This document shows positions 9,673-21,565 of a stretch of 64,000 bases of DNA, piece after piece. The stretch lies in the NCBI GenBank assembly GCA_037447655.1, contig JBBHKE010002568.1:194711-258710 (forward strand), given 5' to 3'. A program made the position numbers and the translations under genes. The stretch comes from Zygnema cylindricum (Eukaryota; Streptophyta; Zygnematophyceae; Zygnematales; Zygnemataceae). Under the pieces are notes generated by a model that had not been told where the DNA came from, made no database searches, and saw nothing but the letters and a program-made list of their open reading frames with translations. Numbering within the stretch: position 1 is the stretch's first letter; each line of letters opens with the position of its first letter.

Positions 9673-11660
9673 CACCCAATTGGTTTAATTTCACGAGGAC
9701 AATCCACCAATTCCCATGTATCGGCCGTCATAATCGAGGCCATCTTCTCATTAATGGTTGTCTTCCACCGGTTTCTCTTAGGAGAAATCATTGCCTCATT
9801 TTAACTTTGAGGTTCATCGGGGAGAGACAGTTTAGTTACCTTATTGTTAACTTGTCTCTCTTGCATTCTTTTGTTGCTTCTTCTTCCTCCCTCAAACTCG
9901 GTTGCCGAAATAGATTTTTCCCTTGGATTCTTCCGATCAGTTTTTACTTCTCCGCTATCCTTGATTCCAAATCTATTTCCACCACGTCTTCTACTTCGGT
10001 TGGAGTTATACTAGGGGTTCCACATTTGGATTCTTCTAGATCTAATCTCTACTTGCAAGATCATCATCTTCTTTAAATCTTGGATAGTTAGGAAGCTCAA
10101 AGTGATCAGAATTTTTTGATTCTAATTTGATTCTGACAATCTTTGTATGCTTTAAGGGATCTATGTTTTTCCCTTTATCGATAACCATTAGATGCTGTTG
10201 TTATGAGACAACTGCTGGCACTGAAGATGAAGAAGATGCAGCAGTAGTCATCGTAGAACAAAACAAAAGAGGAAGCTTCCACAAATACAGATGGCTGAAC
10301 AGAAACTTTGACAGACTATAACTTTCAGAAAAATGATTCAAAGGTCTTGAATATTTTTCACAGTTTAGATAACATTCAAATGAACAAACACACAAAATTT
10401 CAATGAATTCCGCTCAGAGATCTGTGAGATATGCAGAAATGAAACTACATTAAACTGAGTGTACAGTTTTCATACCATTTGTTCCTAATGAATCAAATTC
10501 ACTAAGTCCTACTTCTATACACAGAAACTACACTAAGCTGTACAGAGGCATTCCAGCCGTACATATAACATTTTAACACAATAAATAGTGTGAGTATACC
10601 TATGTACTGAAGGTATGTCATAAACCACATTCTCAACACTAAACAACTAATTCACTAAAGACAAAATTATATTCTACCAAATATTTAGCTCGAAGTTCAA
10701 ACAACGTTAAGTGATAGTGATCTAGTCACGCCTCGTCATTATTTGTTGGCGGCGGTTGTCAGCCGTCCAATTAGAGGATTTGGCACTGTAGAACTGACTT
10801 CACGAAGTCCTTCACGAAGTCCTGTGGTCCTGCCGAATTTCCGTACATCCACGGAGGACATACTCACGCATTTCTCTCAAGTGACGACGCGTATCCCAAG
10901 TGTGAATGAACCGTGAACTCCCAACTTCACTGTCACACTAATTTTGGTAACCACTGAACCGAATTCAACCAAAAATAGCTTAAGTCCTGAATAGCTCTCT
11001 CTCCCTCACAGCTGAGGCATAGAGAGGACTAAAACTTTCTAAAAACAACAGATGCTTCACTAGGATTACATCTTCTCTCTTAAGATCATAGAATCTATAT
11101 CCTTTTACATCTTCATCATATCCTAGTAGATATCGTGGTTATCCTTTTGGATCTAACTCTAATTTGACCGATCTTTGTCTAAATTGAATACTTGACTACT
11201 GAAAACCTTTAAGTGTGAAACATCTAGTTTTCGGCTTATCCATCTCGCATAAGGTGTTTGGCCTTTTATTGCCGAAGTAAGAACTCTATTCTTGGGATAA
11301 TTTGCACGGTTCATTGCTTCGGCCCAAAACTTCTTTTCTATCTTCTTATATGACAACATACTCTTAGCACTATCACTCATTGTTTTATTTAATCTTTCAG
11401 CTAAACTATTCTTCTCAAGATTTTCAGAAACTATCTTTTGGTGTTGTTCTCCATCTTCTCTCAAAAAATCCTCAAACTGATTAGAGGTATACTCTCCCCC
11501 ATTATCACTCCTCACTCTTTTAATAGAGGTTTCATGGAGTTTCTCACTCTATGCGTTATATTCTTTAAAAAATTATAGGTCCTCTAAATTATTTTTTAGG
11601 AAATACACTCTACAATACCAAGACCAATCGTCAACGATTTTCATCATAAACCTCTTACCT
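9673..11660 (-). pseudogene. Copia A1 integrase, linker and RT start
   Basis: The integrase core is at 11159-11515: SDNGGEYTSNQFEDFL holds the second catalytic Asp, NSLAERLNKT is the family's NG(V)AERLNRT with the catalytic Glu, and FWAEAMNRANYPKNR and HLKVFSSQVF follow. The linker at 9800-10195 and 11051-11155 is split by lone LTR C3. RT begins around 9680-9790 with WELVDCP...KPIGCK and is then lost. Frames are interrupted between blocks. Compare copy A2, where the same blocks continue into the YVDD region. Confidence 0.85.
10196..11050 (-). mobile_element. Lone LTR, family C (copy C3) with GATGC duplication
   Basis: 855 bp, starting TGTTGTTATGAGAC and ending CTAAAAACAACA on the plus strand. 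It is flanked by identical 5-bp direct repeats GATGC (10191-10195 and 11051-11055). Removing it restores the copia A linker sequence seen in A2 and A3. Orientation is set by comparison with C1. The reverse strand near 10200-10242 encodes a short frame beginning MTTAASSSS and ending at a stop just before the terminal CAACA. Confidence 0.9.
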
Positions 11661-11665
11661 TCAGG

Positions 11666-12289
11666 TTAAGGCACTTTGGCAGGTCCCCAAATATCAGTGT
11701 GTAGTAAGTCTAAATTTTTTTCTCCTATATAAGTGGCTTCCCTTGGAAAGGGTAATGTGTGTGCACTACCTTGAGCATAACAACTAGAATCAATCAGGTT
11801 TTCCCTTTCCCCAAAATGAATTCCTTCCACTATTCCCATTTTTTTATTTTCTTTCAACTTATCTAAATGCACATGTCAAAGCCTCTTATGCCACAACATA
11901 ATATAATGTACACCAACATAGTAAAGTTTTTTCTTTTCATTGCTTAAAATCAGCTTAAACATCCTTTGGCTACCTTTTTCAGTAGTAAAATAAACTTCCT
12001 CCTCAAAGCTAACAGTAAAGGTTCCTTTCCTAATGTTAGTCTCAAAACCCTTATCATTGAACACAGACATTGAGATGAGGTTTTTGTTGAGCTCTGGAAT
12101 AAACAAAAAAATACAAAATATCACTATGGATGTCTTCCCTTCCACCAAGACTTTCATATCTACGGATCCTACCATTGTAGTAGTGGCTACCCTCCCAACC
12201 CTATACTCTATCTCTACAATTGGAATCTTTCTCATCATAGTGAATAGATGTTTGTCCTTACACATGTGCATGGAGGCATCCGAATCCAC
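11666..12289 (-). pseudogene. Copia A1 protease and GAG-pre-integrase
   Basis: The 12289-11876 frame starts at the protease active site, which reads DSDASMHMC where A3 has the intact DSGASMHIC, so Gly after the catalytic Asp is mutated. LFIPELNKNLIS and EKGSQRMFKLI follow, as in copia proteases. MLWHKRL starts the GAG-pre-integrase domain, which continues at 11872-11666 with CYAQGSAHTLPFP, a degraded CxxC zinc site. Frames are split at 11872. These domains would process Gag-Pol and position integrase on cDNA. Confidence 0.85.
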
Positions 12290-12328
12290 AATCCATCCTC
12301 CACCTTTTAATCCTCCAAAATAACATTT

Positions 12329-13412
12329 CTACTTTCGAGGAATTTCGACTTCGGTCTTCGCCTCCAACTCCTCATCCAGCAAGAGATCATCGTCCTCGTT
12401 CCGGGGTTCCTCCTCGTGTACCTTGGTCACAAGAGCCTTTTTCTTTCCTCTTGGAGGTCCACGGATTTGCCCCTCCTTCAACTGAAGTTCGGTTAGCTTA
12501 GTGCACTCTGCCACGTAGTGCCTTGGTTTCTTACAAAAATGACACAAACCCTTGGGAGCCCTCGGTCCGAACACATCGGTCTGATTTTTCTACCCCCCCG
12601 CGTCTATAATTTCGAACCAGAATCCTATAATCCTTGTTCCTCTAATCGGTCGCACCTTCAAAGGCTTACCCACACTTTCCTCCCCTTCTGATCTCAATCG
12701 TGTTCTCCCGAACGAGAATCATCCCAACCACTAAATTCTATATCTACTAAGAGTCCGGCAAGTCTTGCACACAGTTCCTTATGTTCTCCAACCCATCATG
12801 TAACTTCATGAGCAAGCAATTAACCTTTCTCTTTTCAATTTCAACCAGTCCATTACTCTCTAGATCGATAAAAAGTGTTGCGAGCTCATTACAAAAATCC
12901 AACATCTTCTCCCCTTTCGATACATATGTGAAATTTTTTGATCAGCCAACTGCTATTGTTGAATTCTACCACTTCCGTACATCTCTAGGAGAGCCACCTT
13001 AAGATCTGATGCCCTCTCTACTTGCAAATGAGGAGATGCAAGCCCTTGAGTAAGATAGCGGAGGATGAAGTGCTTTGCTGCCATATTATTCTAGTCCTAG
13101 GTATTAATATCATTCTCTTCGTTCCTCAGAATAGGTGACATGAATGCTGAACAATTCCTATCAGTGTGGTCGTCTCCTTCTCTTTTCCTTTGTCCACCAC
13201 CACCCGTTTATTTGTCTCCTCGGTTGGAGATGGATCTTCATCTCAAGTGATTCTGCTTCCTCCAAACCTTGGAGGGATGCCAAGACTAGATGGACGCCTC
13301 TTCGTCCACACACTATTCACCAAAACCTCTTTTCACATAGAGTTCTCGTCATCATATTGTTCCATTATATGAAGCTAGTTTCATTAAAGATGGGCACTCT
13401 AGTGTGTGGGCC
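12329..13412 (-). pseudogene. Copia A1 gag
   Basis: Gag starts at the ATG inside the primer site (position 13412, reverse strand): MGPHTRVPIFN. A stop follows within 20 codons, and several frame changes occur through the capsid domain (12600-13300). The nucleocapsid knuckle at about 12490-12550 reads CHFCKKPRHYVAEC, C-x2-C-x4-H-x4-C. An acidic segment (EEEPRNEDDDLLLDEELEAK) precedes the protease. The same arrangement recurs in A2 and A3. Confidence 0.8.
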
Positions 13413-13438
13413 CATAACTTGCAACTCTGAGACCTCCA

Positions 13439-16207
13439 TGTTGAAATTGATGTATTTTCTAGATCTATATTGGAAAAATAAATAGAGTAAGTTAACAAAG
13501 GCAGCCTGCTTCTCGCTCAAACTCTCCAGTCCCCATATTTGTTTCATTCACTGAAGATCAGAGAGAGAGCTAGAGCCATGGCTGTCTATAAAGACAGAGA
13601 ATAGGCTAATACTTAGTTTGTACTAAAAGAGACCGTCGGATCAAGGATTTGATCCTGGTACTTACAAGCCATTGAAAGACTTAGTAGCCAATATCTTTAG
13701 CCATTCGACCTAATCAATGTTGAGATACATTGGGTAAAATAGGTATTTAAAGGTGTTCACGTAGAGAATTGCCAGATAGACTAACAAATAACCAAAAGCT
13801 GCTCTAGATCAGACTTGATCCTAGGTCTATGGAGATTTTTAGTAGTGATACGCCTTATCCACTAAGGCTTTATCAAAACGATACACGTGACGGGTTTAAA
13901 AGATTCATAATCATTAACGTGACAGCTTATTAACACCAGACTAACAAAGAGGAATAATTCATGCATCTACGCGAATCTAAACCGTGTAAAATATGTTTTG
14001 ATCGAACGGCCGGCATTGTAGCCGCCATGCGAAGTGAGCTTTTGGCGTCATTCGGAGATAGCATCACGCGATGCCACATGGCGTCACATTATTTGATACC
14101 GGAGAAGATGGGAGGAGGAACCATGGCTCCCGATTTGACAGGTGTCACCTTGTCGACCAGGTCGTATAATGGCCGTACAATAAGTACATCTCCCATTCTT
14201 CCTTCTTGTACTATATAGTGTTCTTATTCGACTAGGGTTTAGTGGTAGGTAGTGGTAAGTAGGCAGACCAAGACTTAGTGATATTTACGTAGCTCTCTCT
14301 TAGAGAGCTTGTAACTATAAAGGTCATCTTTGACCAGCCATAACTTAATGCTCAGGTGAGCAAATTGAGTGATTCTTTTTGTTGTGGACTCAGTTGGGCC
14401 CAAGCTACACAGGGGTGTAGTTGTTGTTCTTTGGTCTAAAATAGACCGCAGAAGCCACCCAAACTATCATGCAAGAAGCTAAGCGAAGCTAGGCCAATGA
14501 ACAATCATTTGAAATGCATCCTCCATTTAACATACAACAACATTTAGGGTTTCATGGAATAATCAACATAAATAAACCCTATGACAATATCTAAGGTTTG
14601 ATGGAATAATCGACATAAACAAACCCTAGGACAAATGCATAAACAATGCATATCAAACATATATAAAATAACATAAATAATAAAAACAAATGCATCACAC
14701 ATAAACAAGAGTATAATCAAGGTATAATCATTATATCATTCAAAGTGCATGACCTAATCGACAACCCTAAAATACTACATCTTCGGTCCCCACTTTACTA
14801 ACCAGCATTGATGATTAATTCCTAACAAAGCTCATTCCTATATATACACTTGTGAGCTGTCAATGAATCACTAAGTGTCAAAATAACCAACATACATTAC
14901 GTAACTGTCATTAAGTCCTATTTAACCATAATAGACCATCACTAAGAATAAATTAATCTTAAGCGTACACCTGAAAGTCAAACAATCGTAAGCGTACACT
15001 TGTCTACAAGTACAACATGGTACACACACAAATTAAACTATCGAAAACCCTAATTGATCACTTAAATAAAAATGTCATAATCAATACTAAATTAATAATA
15101 CACATAAGACAAAATAATGTTGTATGAAATATTTATACCGACGCGTCCGCAAAATACGCGTCATAAGCGACAACTCGCTTAGTCACTCGTAGATAAATCC
15201 ACGTAGTGAACCGACATCGTATATGTACGGTCCACCTAATTAACACGTCATCAAACAATACGATCCCTTGGAAATATCGGCGGACGCCATCCGCCTTCCA
15301 CGTGTACCACGAATCACTTGTCAAACAATCCGGAACGTCCAAAAATAAATATCGTGTGATTGACGCGATTTCGCGTCACCACTACATAAAAATCTCGGCG
15401 GCCTATATCCGCCGTCCGTCGCTCTTAATCGGCACCCTTGATGTCGCGCCGCGTGGTCATAAAAATCCACTTGTCGAAACCTCGTACAATCGAAATCATT
15501 TTCGTACCGCAAGCGCGTCCCTTGTAATAAATGCGCTTGTCGCATTTTGTTTCGTACGCCATGCGTACATTTTCACACTTCGAAAATTTCAAATCGGATC
15601 GCTTCGCGATCCGCCGTCCATTTACATTGCGCATTCCGCGCCACTCAATTAGTCCTTCACGTACATTTAATTTTCTTCGTACATTTACTCCCCCAATCCG
15701 CAAATCAATTCGAACCTCCACACTACATCGCGTAAATGCGCACGCACGCGAACACGCGCACGCACGAAACGCTCCGTACGCACGAAACTAAGTTTTCAAA
15801 AACAACAGTAGTCACTTAGAGTCTTTGCGTGCCAGGGTGGCACTTATTCAGTGGGAAATTCAAAGTGGGGAATATTGTCCAAAACACATATTCAAGCTTT
15901 GCATTCTGTGGTGGAACTAAGCACACAAAAAGTCTTGTTTCACAGGAGTGAAACTTTAGTGGGGTTCTAATTGTCATGGGGTGAATCATTTGGGATTATA
16001 TAAACTTGGAGTCAGCACTATCAAGATTAGCTTTTTTTGGATCTGCAAATTATGTGGGCAATGGAGCCTATAGAATTTCAGGTTATAGGCCTACCATATA
16101 GGGTACCTATGTTAAATGGAACAGACTTCACTTATTGGGAGTTTACGATGGAGGGGTTGCTTTTCGAAAAGCACTTATGGGGAATTGTTTCGAGACAAGT
16201 GAGGTGT
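13439..16207 (+). mobile_element. Copia B1: 5' LTR and first bases of gag
   Basis: Family B LTR starting TGTTGAAATTGATG inside the A1 5' LTR and ending TAGAATTTCA at 16080. It is followed by a mutated primer site (GGTTATAGGCCTA) and about 125 bp of gag sequence. The sequence then jumps at about 16208 back into the A1 LTR, roughly 200 bp further on. The rest of B1 and part of the A1 LTR were therefore lost in one deletion or recombination. Lone LTR D is nested at 14422-15807. Confidence 0.85.
14422..15807. mobile_element. Lone LTR, family D, with GTAGT duplication
   Basis: A 1386-bp insertion in the B1 LTR, beginning TGTTGTTCTTTGGTC and ending AAAAACAACA, with 5-bp inverted ends TGTTG/CAACA. 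It is flanked by GTAGT at 14417-14421 and 15808-15812. Removing it gives continuous B LTR sequence as at 63505. The left half is AT rich. 15120-15790 is unusually rich in CG and CGTACG/CGCACG. Open frames there (for example 15206-15652) resemble nothing. Confidence 0.85.
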
Positions 16208-17064
16208 CTCTCCCCTGAGCAGTAAGTTATGGTGGGTCAAAGTTAACCTTTTGTACACAAGCTTTATCAAAAAGAGGGTCTTATCTACCAATTTTTTCTT
16301 AGTCCTATCTCTCTCTAAAACTCTATTTACTGATGTATAACACCAATCCTAAGAGTGTGTCGTATAGAAAGGTACAAGTGCTGGTGTACTTTGTGTACGG
16401 ACATTGTACGACATGGCCAAAAAGTTGACACATGTCATTTCTAGATTCTTCTAGTAATTCGTGGAGATGCTGCAATCGAATGTGGTTATACCACCTGTCA
16501 TTCGATGTGGCGTTCACCGCAAACCGCCAAAATCTTATTCCATGATCCGAGCTTTCTTCGGGGGCGTCCGATCGAAACCGAGTTTCGATCTAAGCTGTCA
16601 TAAATACTTGCGCTATATTTATTTCACACTTGAAACAAACGAGAGATATTCGTTTTGAGATGTTTCCTATCTCGTTCAATATAAAGTGTATCTATGTCCT
16701 AATATTCCGTTAAATGAAATAGTCTTCGTGTAAACATTTATATAGTTATCAAACCTTATGTTCCGTAACAGTGGTCTTTGACTAATTAGATAAAACTACT
16801 GGCTAACGGTGTATTTGACAAACGGCATGTACTAGGTTCAAATCTTGGGTATGTGAAGTACCATTTTGGTAAATGTACCAATCTACTGTTATCTCCCTCA
16901 AGATAGCATAGGCAGCCATGGCTCTAGCTCCCTCTCCAACTTTTAGTGAATGCGACAAGTATGGGAGCTAAAGAGAGGTGTTAGAGGCAAACTCCTTGTG
17001 CTTCTTAATGCATTTTATCTTTTACAAAACATAAAACATACTAAAAGAACCTTTAATTTCTACA

Positions 17065-19017
17065 AGATGGAACTGACTGTTGGAATTGCAAGAGGGGGTT
17101 TGGATTTTGTGTGGATGACAAAGAAATGAGGTGGATAAAATTTCTTGTTGGATTTATGAAAAGTGGAATAGAAAATAACGTGAGTGTTGAATTATGTGTA
17201 TTTTCTAGTTTTATATTGTGTAGATAATAATGTTTTTCTTAGGATATTTTTCTGAGGTGAAAAAGAAAAAGAGGCGGAGGGAGGCTGCCTCTAACTCCTC
17301 TCTCTAACCCTCACACTTGTGTTGTTTTATGACTACCGGTACAGGTGGAGCTGCAGCAGTAGTGGTAGAAGTAGACATAACTTACAAAGAAGCTAACCAG
17401 GAAACCAATCAAACATTGATGTTTCACTCATTATAAAACCTTATCCACACGTACAAATTACACCAAATTCAGCATAGAATATCACCAGCATACACAGTGT
17501 CAATTCCCAAAATTACAGCACAATTGAACCAATAAACCATAAGATATGACATCTGCAAGTTTCACAAAAACTGCATTCAGATTTGCATTATCTCAAAACT
17601 GGTTTACAAAATATTTCTAAGTCTTAAACTTTTATACACAGAGTGTCTATCTACAGATTCTGTCTATCTACCGATTCTTTTGACTAATCAGATTGTAATA
17701 GTCATACTGTACTATAGTAGGATAGAGTACCTAATGTACTTCAAAAAAATCCTGTTTGCCAATAACCTAAATCAAGCAGTGTCACACTAAATTTAAATTC
17801 ACTAAACTCCCGAAACCGTTTGTTCACGTTTTCTTCATTTGGCGCCATACACACAATGTCGCTGCTTAGTCAGCAGTAGTCAAATAAGTGTAACCGGCTG
17901 TGATTAATCTTGTACGAATATTTAGAGTGCTTACGGAGTACTTGGTCACCTGTGGTCCACACTCAAATCGTAACCGTTAGTTCAGTTCAAATCAACGTCT
18001 TGTATTTATTCTTCACACTTGTTTTCCCAGATGTCCAGTATTCCTTTTCGTTTGTCCGATGCACCAGTTTGACTTATTTCGATGTGTTACATGTGTCAAG
18101 GTTCATTCCGCCTTTTCTATATTGTCTCTCATTCAGACGCGTGTCTATCAGACTGTACACTACACTCCAAAGTTACTCATCCACTTTCACACTATACAAG
18201 GTAAATATTACAACTTCAAAGACCCAAAAATATTATAAGTTATAAACCTCCCCTCACAGCCTTATTTACTGAGGATAAAGCTTTGAAACTAACTTGACTT
18301 AGTGAATGAAGGCTAGAGAGGGAGCTAGAGTCATGGCTACCTAAGCTGCCTAGAGAGACAAGTAGTAAAATCAAGTGAGACTTACCAAAAGGCATATGAC
18401 GAACCTAGGATTTGATCGTAGTAATTACCGTACCTCAAATCACCCGTAGCCTTAAGCCTTATCTTATAGAATACGATCAATGCTGAGATATATAGGATTT
18501 GATAAATATTTAAAGACATAAAATTACATAAATTCATTTAACAGCGCGAACAAACATGTAACAAAGACACAGTTTAACGAAATTCTATGGCCTCCATTGC
18601 CACACAGAATTCGTAGATCAAAAAAAGCTAATCTAGATAGTGTCGAATCCAAGTTTATATAAACCTAGCCATAACAATCAATATACTTGACCATTTTCAG
18701 TGATTCTTTTTGTTGCGGACTCAGGGGATTCCAACCTACAGAAGGGTGTAGTCGGTCAGAGTTTTGTCTGCGAGGTGGCTGCATTTATAAGGGAAAGTCA
18801 AAGTGGGTGAATGTGTCCAAAACTCATATTCTAACTTTGCATTCTGTGGTGAAACCGAGCACACAGAAAGTCTTATTTCACAGGGGTGAAACTATAATGG
18901 ATATATGATTGTCAAGGGGTTAGTCATTTGGGTTTATATTAACTTAGAGTCGGCACTATCTAGATAAGCTTCTTTTGGATCTGCGATTTCTATGGGCAAT
19001 GGAGCACACAGAGTTTG
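17065..19017 (+). mobile_element. Copia B2: 3' internal end and 3' LTR
   Basis: 17065-17184 matches the 3' end of the intact B element (62262-62350), including the reading NCKRG.G.CVDDKEM and a polypurine remnant at 17170-17184. The LTR starts TGTTGAATTATG at 17185 and ends near 19017 (GAGTTTGA, elsewhere GAATTTCA). C2 is nested at 17320-18291. The left side abuts the A1 5' LTR end at 17064, so A1 probably inserted into this B element. Confidence 0.8.
17320..18291 (-). mobile_element. Lone LTR, family C (copy C2) with ACTTG duplication
   Basis: 972-bp insertion in the B2 LTR flanked by ACTTG (17315-17319 and 18292-18296). The plus-strand left end is TGTTGTTTTATGAC. The reverse strand near 17334-17375 encodes a frame beginning MSTSTTTAAAPP. 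Extensive identity to C1 in opposite orientation confirms the family. The right end is mutated away from the expected CAACA. Confidence 0.85.
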
Positions 19018-20245
19018 AGCAACAATACATCTCAGCTTCTCCCCTTAGAAGGCAAGACTTTGTTGATCCCGCCTCAAAAAAAATCACTGAAATTGCTCAA
19101 GTGAGCGGTTAATTATTGCTAATCAAAGTCAAGTGTTTATACATTGATGGCCTCTAAGAGATTGAAATTCAAAAAACCATTAAAATTGCCTAAGTCATGA
19201 ACAACTTACTCATGGACCCTATGTACTATACCCTCCCCTTATACGATGACGATACAGTACATCACTAAGGTATAAAAAAAAACATAAGCCGTTGTACCTT
19301 TTGCACGGCTTCTATACGACACCAATACGGACATTGTTTATTCCCCAACCAACATAATGGATTTGTTCCTTTCTCATTCGAAGTCCTTTTTGATGTTGCC
19401 ACGTGTGAATTAGTGGTGTTTTTGGCGTAATCTGCCAAGAAAGCCATTTAGGGCTTTCGGTGGTGACTAGTGCCTTCTGATTAAATATCGCTTTCTCTCT
19501 AGCCTTTTGATTATGGGGTGCGTAAAATATTTCGTGTGTCTGTAATTAGATGACATTTTTTTGTGTGACTTTTTAATTGGCGCATAACACCGCATATAGG
19601 TATCGGCATCTTCTATGATCAATGGATATGATCTACGACTACTATGGACCAGTAAGAATAAGGATTAAATCCTTTATGAGCACCCCTCGGAAGTCTTTTT
19701 TAAATCTATTAGAGTGGCACAACAATTAGATTTCTCGATCTAAAATTTCTCTAACATGTTACCTTTAACCTCTTTTGGAGTCAATTTTATTACCATATTT
19801 CCTCTATCTCTTTCCCTCCAAATTCCTTAATTATTCCTAACATCCCTTAGATCCTTCATGTCAAACTTATTCCTTAGGTTCTTTTTCAATTTATTTATAT
19901 TTTCTAATAAATTTTTGAGAACTAGTAAATCATGTACATAAATTGAAATAAAATCACCTTATTCTCATCCTTTTAACAACTAAATAGAGTGGTCAAAAGT
20001 GATTATAATATATCCTAAATTTTTCAAAATTCAACTAATTTGATATTCTTGTTTTTCTCGGATCTTGCTTAAGTCCATACAAAGACTTTATCAATCTGCA
20101 AACTTTACTTTTTTGTCCATTCTCCACGAAAACTTTAGGTTGCTTCATGAAGATTTCCTCTTCCAATTCTCCATGTAAAAAAGTTGTTTTAATATCCATC
20201 TAATGAATCTCCATGTACTTTGTTGTTACCAAACTTAGGAGAATT
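19018..20245 (-). pseudogene. Old copia debris with reverse transcriptase fragment
   Basis: 19030-19150 reversed resembles the middle of the B LTR (GAGCAATTTCAGTGATT). 19200-19450 resembles A-type LTR sequence (TACGGACATTG). At 19680-20240 the minus strand reads a decayed copia RT: IH.MDIKTTFLHGELEEEIFM, then VCRLIKSLYGLKQDPRK, then remnants through the region that would hold YVDD (here Y-V-H-D). There are many stops. It is close to family A but older. Confidence 0.7.
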
Positions 20246-20677
20246 CTAAGAGAATTCTAACTTAAAGAAATCAGACCACTGAAGCAAAGGTAGGTATTAT
20301 TCCATTGACACAAAAATACAAAACTCATTTTTTTTCATTCGTTAGGACAATCCGAAACATTATCTAATAGACTTGGTGGGCTTCCTATCATCTTTTATTT
20401 CTGTCACACCTCTAGATGTCTTGATCTTTCTACATGGTGATTGCACGTTGTCTCCTGTTGTTCCCTCTTTGCACCTCTATGTCTCTTGTTGTTCCCTCTT
20501 TGCCCCTCCATGTGCTTCCATGTGTTACCTCTTTGGCTGGATTTTACTTTTGACCTCCTTGTCGGTCTTTGTTTTGCAGATTGACGATGCTGCCATGGTC
20601 GATACAATTCGCGAGGATGACCGCTTGACCGGTTGTTGTGGCCCCTTGGCTACATTTGACTTGTGTGCTCCCCACGG

Positions 20678-20853
20678 GATCTTGATTCCCTCAAACGCTG
20701 GAGTTAATTGCCTCAAAGACGTTGAGCGACGTTAAACAGCGGGGAAAATAGGTTTTTTTCGCATGTTTTGATTTTTAAGGACATATTTTGTTAAATCGAA
20801 CACGTGGCGAATTATGAACGTGGCCAGAATTATGATACGGTTTGCGATGGAAA
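20678..20853 (+). repeat. Left copy of a dispersed inverted repeat of about 175 bp
   Basis: Matches the reverse complement of 30903-31087 at roughly three bases in four. Shared blocks include CACGTGGCGAATTATGAA, GGCCAGAATTATGAT and CTCAAACGCTGGA. The copies face each other across about 10 kb that includes the protease gene. Confidence 0.75.
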
Positions 20854-20859
20854 ATGACA

Positions 20860-21565
20860 ATTGCAAATGGGCATTGGAAGTCGAAATTAGATTTAAAATT
20901 GGATATAAGACATTGAACATGGACATTAAACATCAAATATTGCAATTTAAACATTGAGCATTTGACATCGGATATTGAACCTTGGACATTCGAAGTACAA
21001 AATTGGACACAAAATTTGATGTAGGATAATGAGCATTGGACATTGTACATTCATAATTAAATATTGGATATATAATCACACATTAGACATTGAACAATAG
21101 ATATTTCAAAGCAAATGAATATTATAAATAAATATTGCAAATTGGGCATCGAATGTTGGACAATGAAAAGCTGGCGTTGGACATTGGATATTGGTAATTG
21201 GATGAAAAATTAGATACATGAATTGAGCATTTGATTGTAAACATTGCATATTGGAATATGTGAAATGGACAATAAACATTAAATATTGCAAAGTGGCAGT
21301 TGGAAATAAGACATTGAACATCGGACATTGGAAATTGGTCACTGAATTAGACATTGGACGTTGGACATTGAAGAAAAAATATTGAGCCTTCGACAAAACA
21401 TATTGGGCATGGACCTTGGAATTGCACACAAGCCATTGAAGATTTCAAATTGGATTTTAATATTGTACATTGGATGTTACGTAAGGGACATTGGACGATG
21501 GACAGTTGACATTGAAGATGAACACCAAACATGAACAGTGGAAATTACGCATAGACATTAAACAT
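20860..21565. repeat. Degenerate ACATTGG/ACATTGA low-complexity array
   Basis: About 700 bp built from variants of ACATTGGACATTGA, spaced irregularly every 10-25 bp (for example 21350-21370 and 21485-21510). The reverse strand gives repetitive open frames of the type NVQCPMSNVQ. These are by-products of the repeat, not genes. Confidence 0.85.

Larger units (their letters stand above)
9673..17064 (-). mobile_element. Copia A1, 3'-truncated, carrying nested elements
   Basis: Minus-strand copia of family A. It runs from the 5' LTR (13420-13438 and 16208-17064) through gag, protease, integrase and the start of RT, where it is cut at about 9673 against gypsy sequence. LTR C3 sits in the integrase-RT linker and B1 sits in the 5' LTR. 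The primer site (RC of 13407-13419) reads AGTTATGGGCCCA immediately after the LTR. No 3' LTR is present, so the element is an incomplete, dead copy. Confidence 0.85.

Noticed and set aside
13961-14218. Open frame beginning MHLRESKPCKIC, also at 59853 and 63051
   Set aside because: Present at the same place in every B LTR with frame-disrupting differences; it is LTR sequence, and the reverse-strand frames are equally open.
15206-15791. Overlapping open frames of up to 148 codons on both strands
   Set aside because: They lie inside lone LTR D in its CG-rich half, resemble no protein and are explained by low stop-codon density.
20373-20735. 120-codon frame with Cys and hydrophobic residues
   Set aside because: No domain, poor composition, and its end overlaps the inverted repeat at 20678; likely chance.
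20775-21532. Several minus-strand frames of NVQCPMSNVQ type
   Set aside because: Produced by translation of the ACATTGG tract; no independent evidence for a gene.
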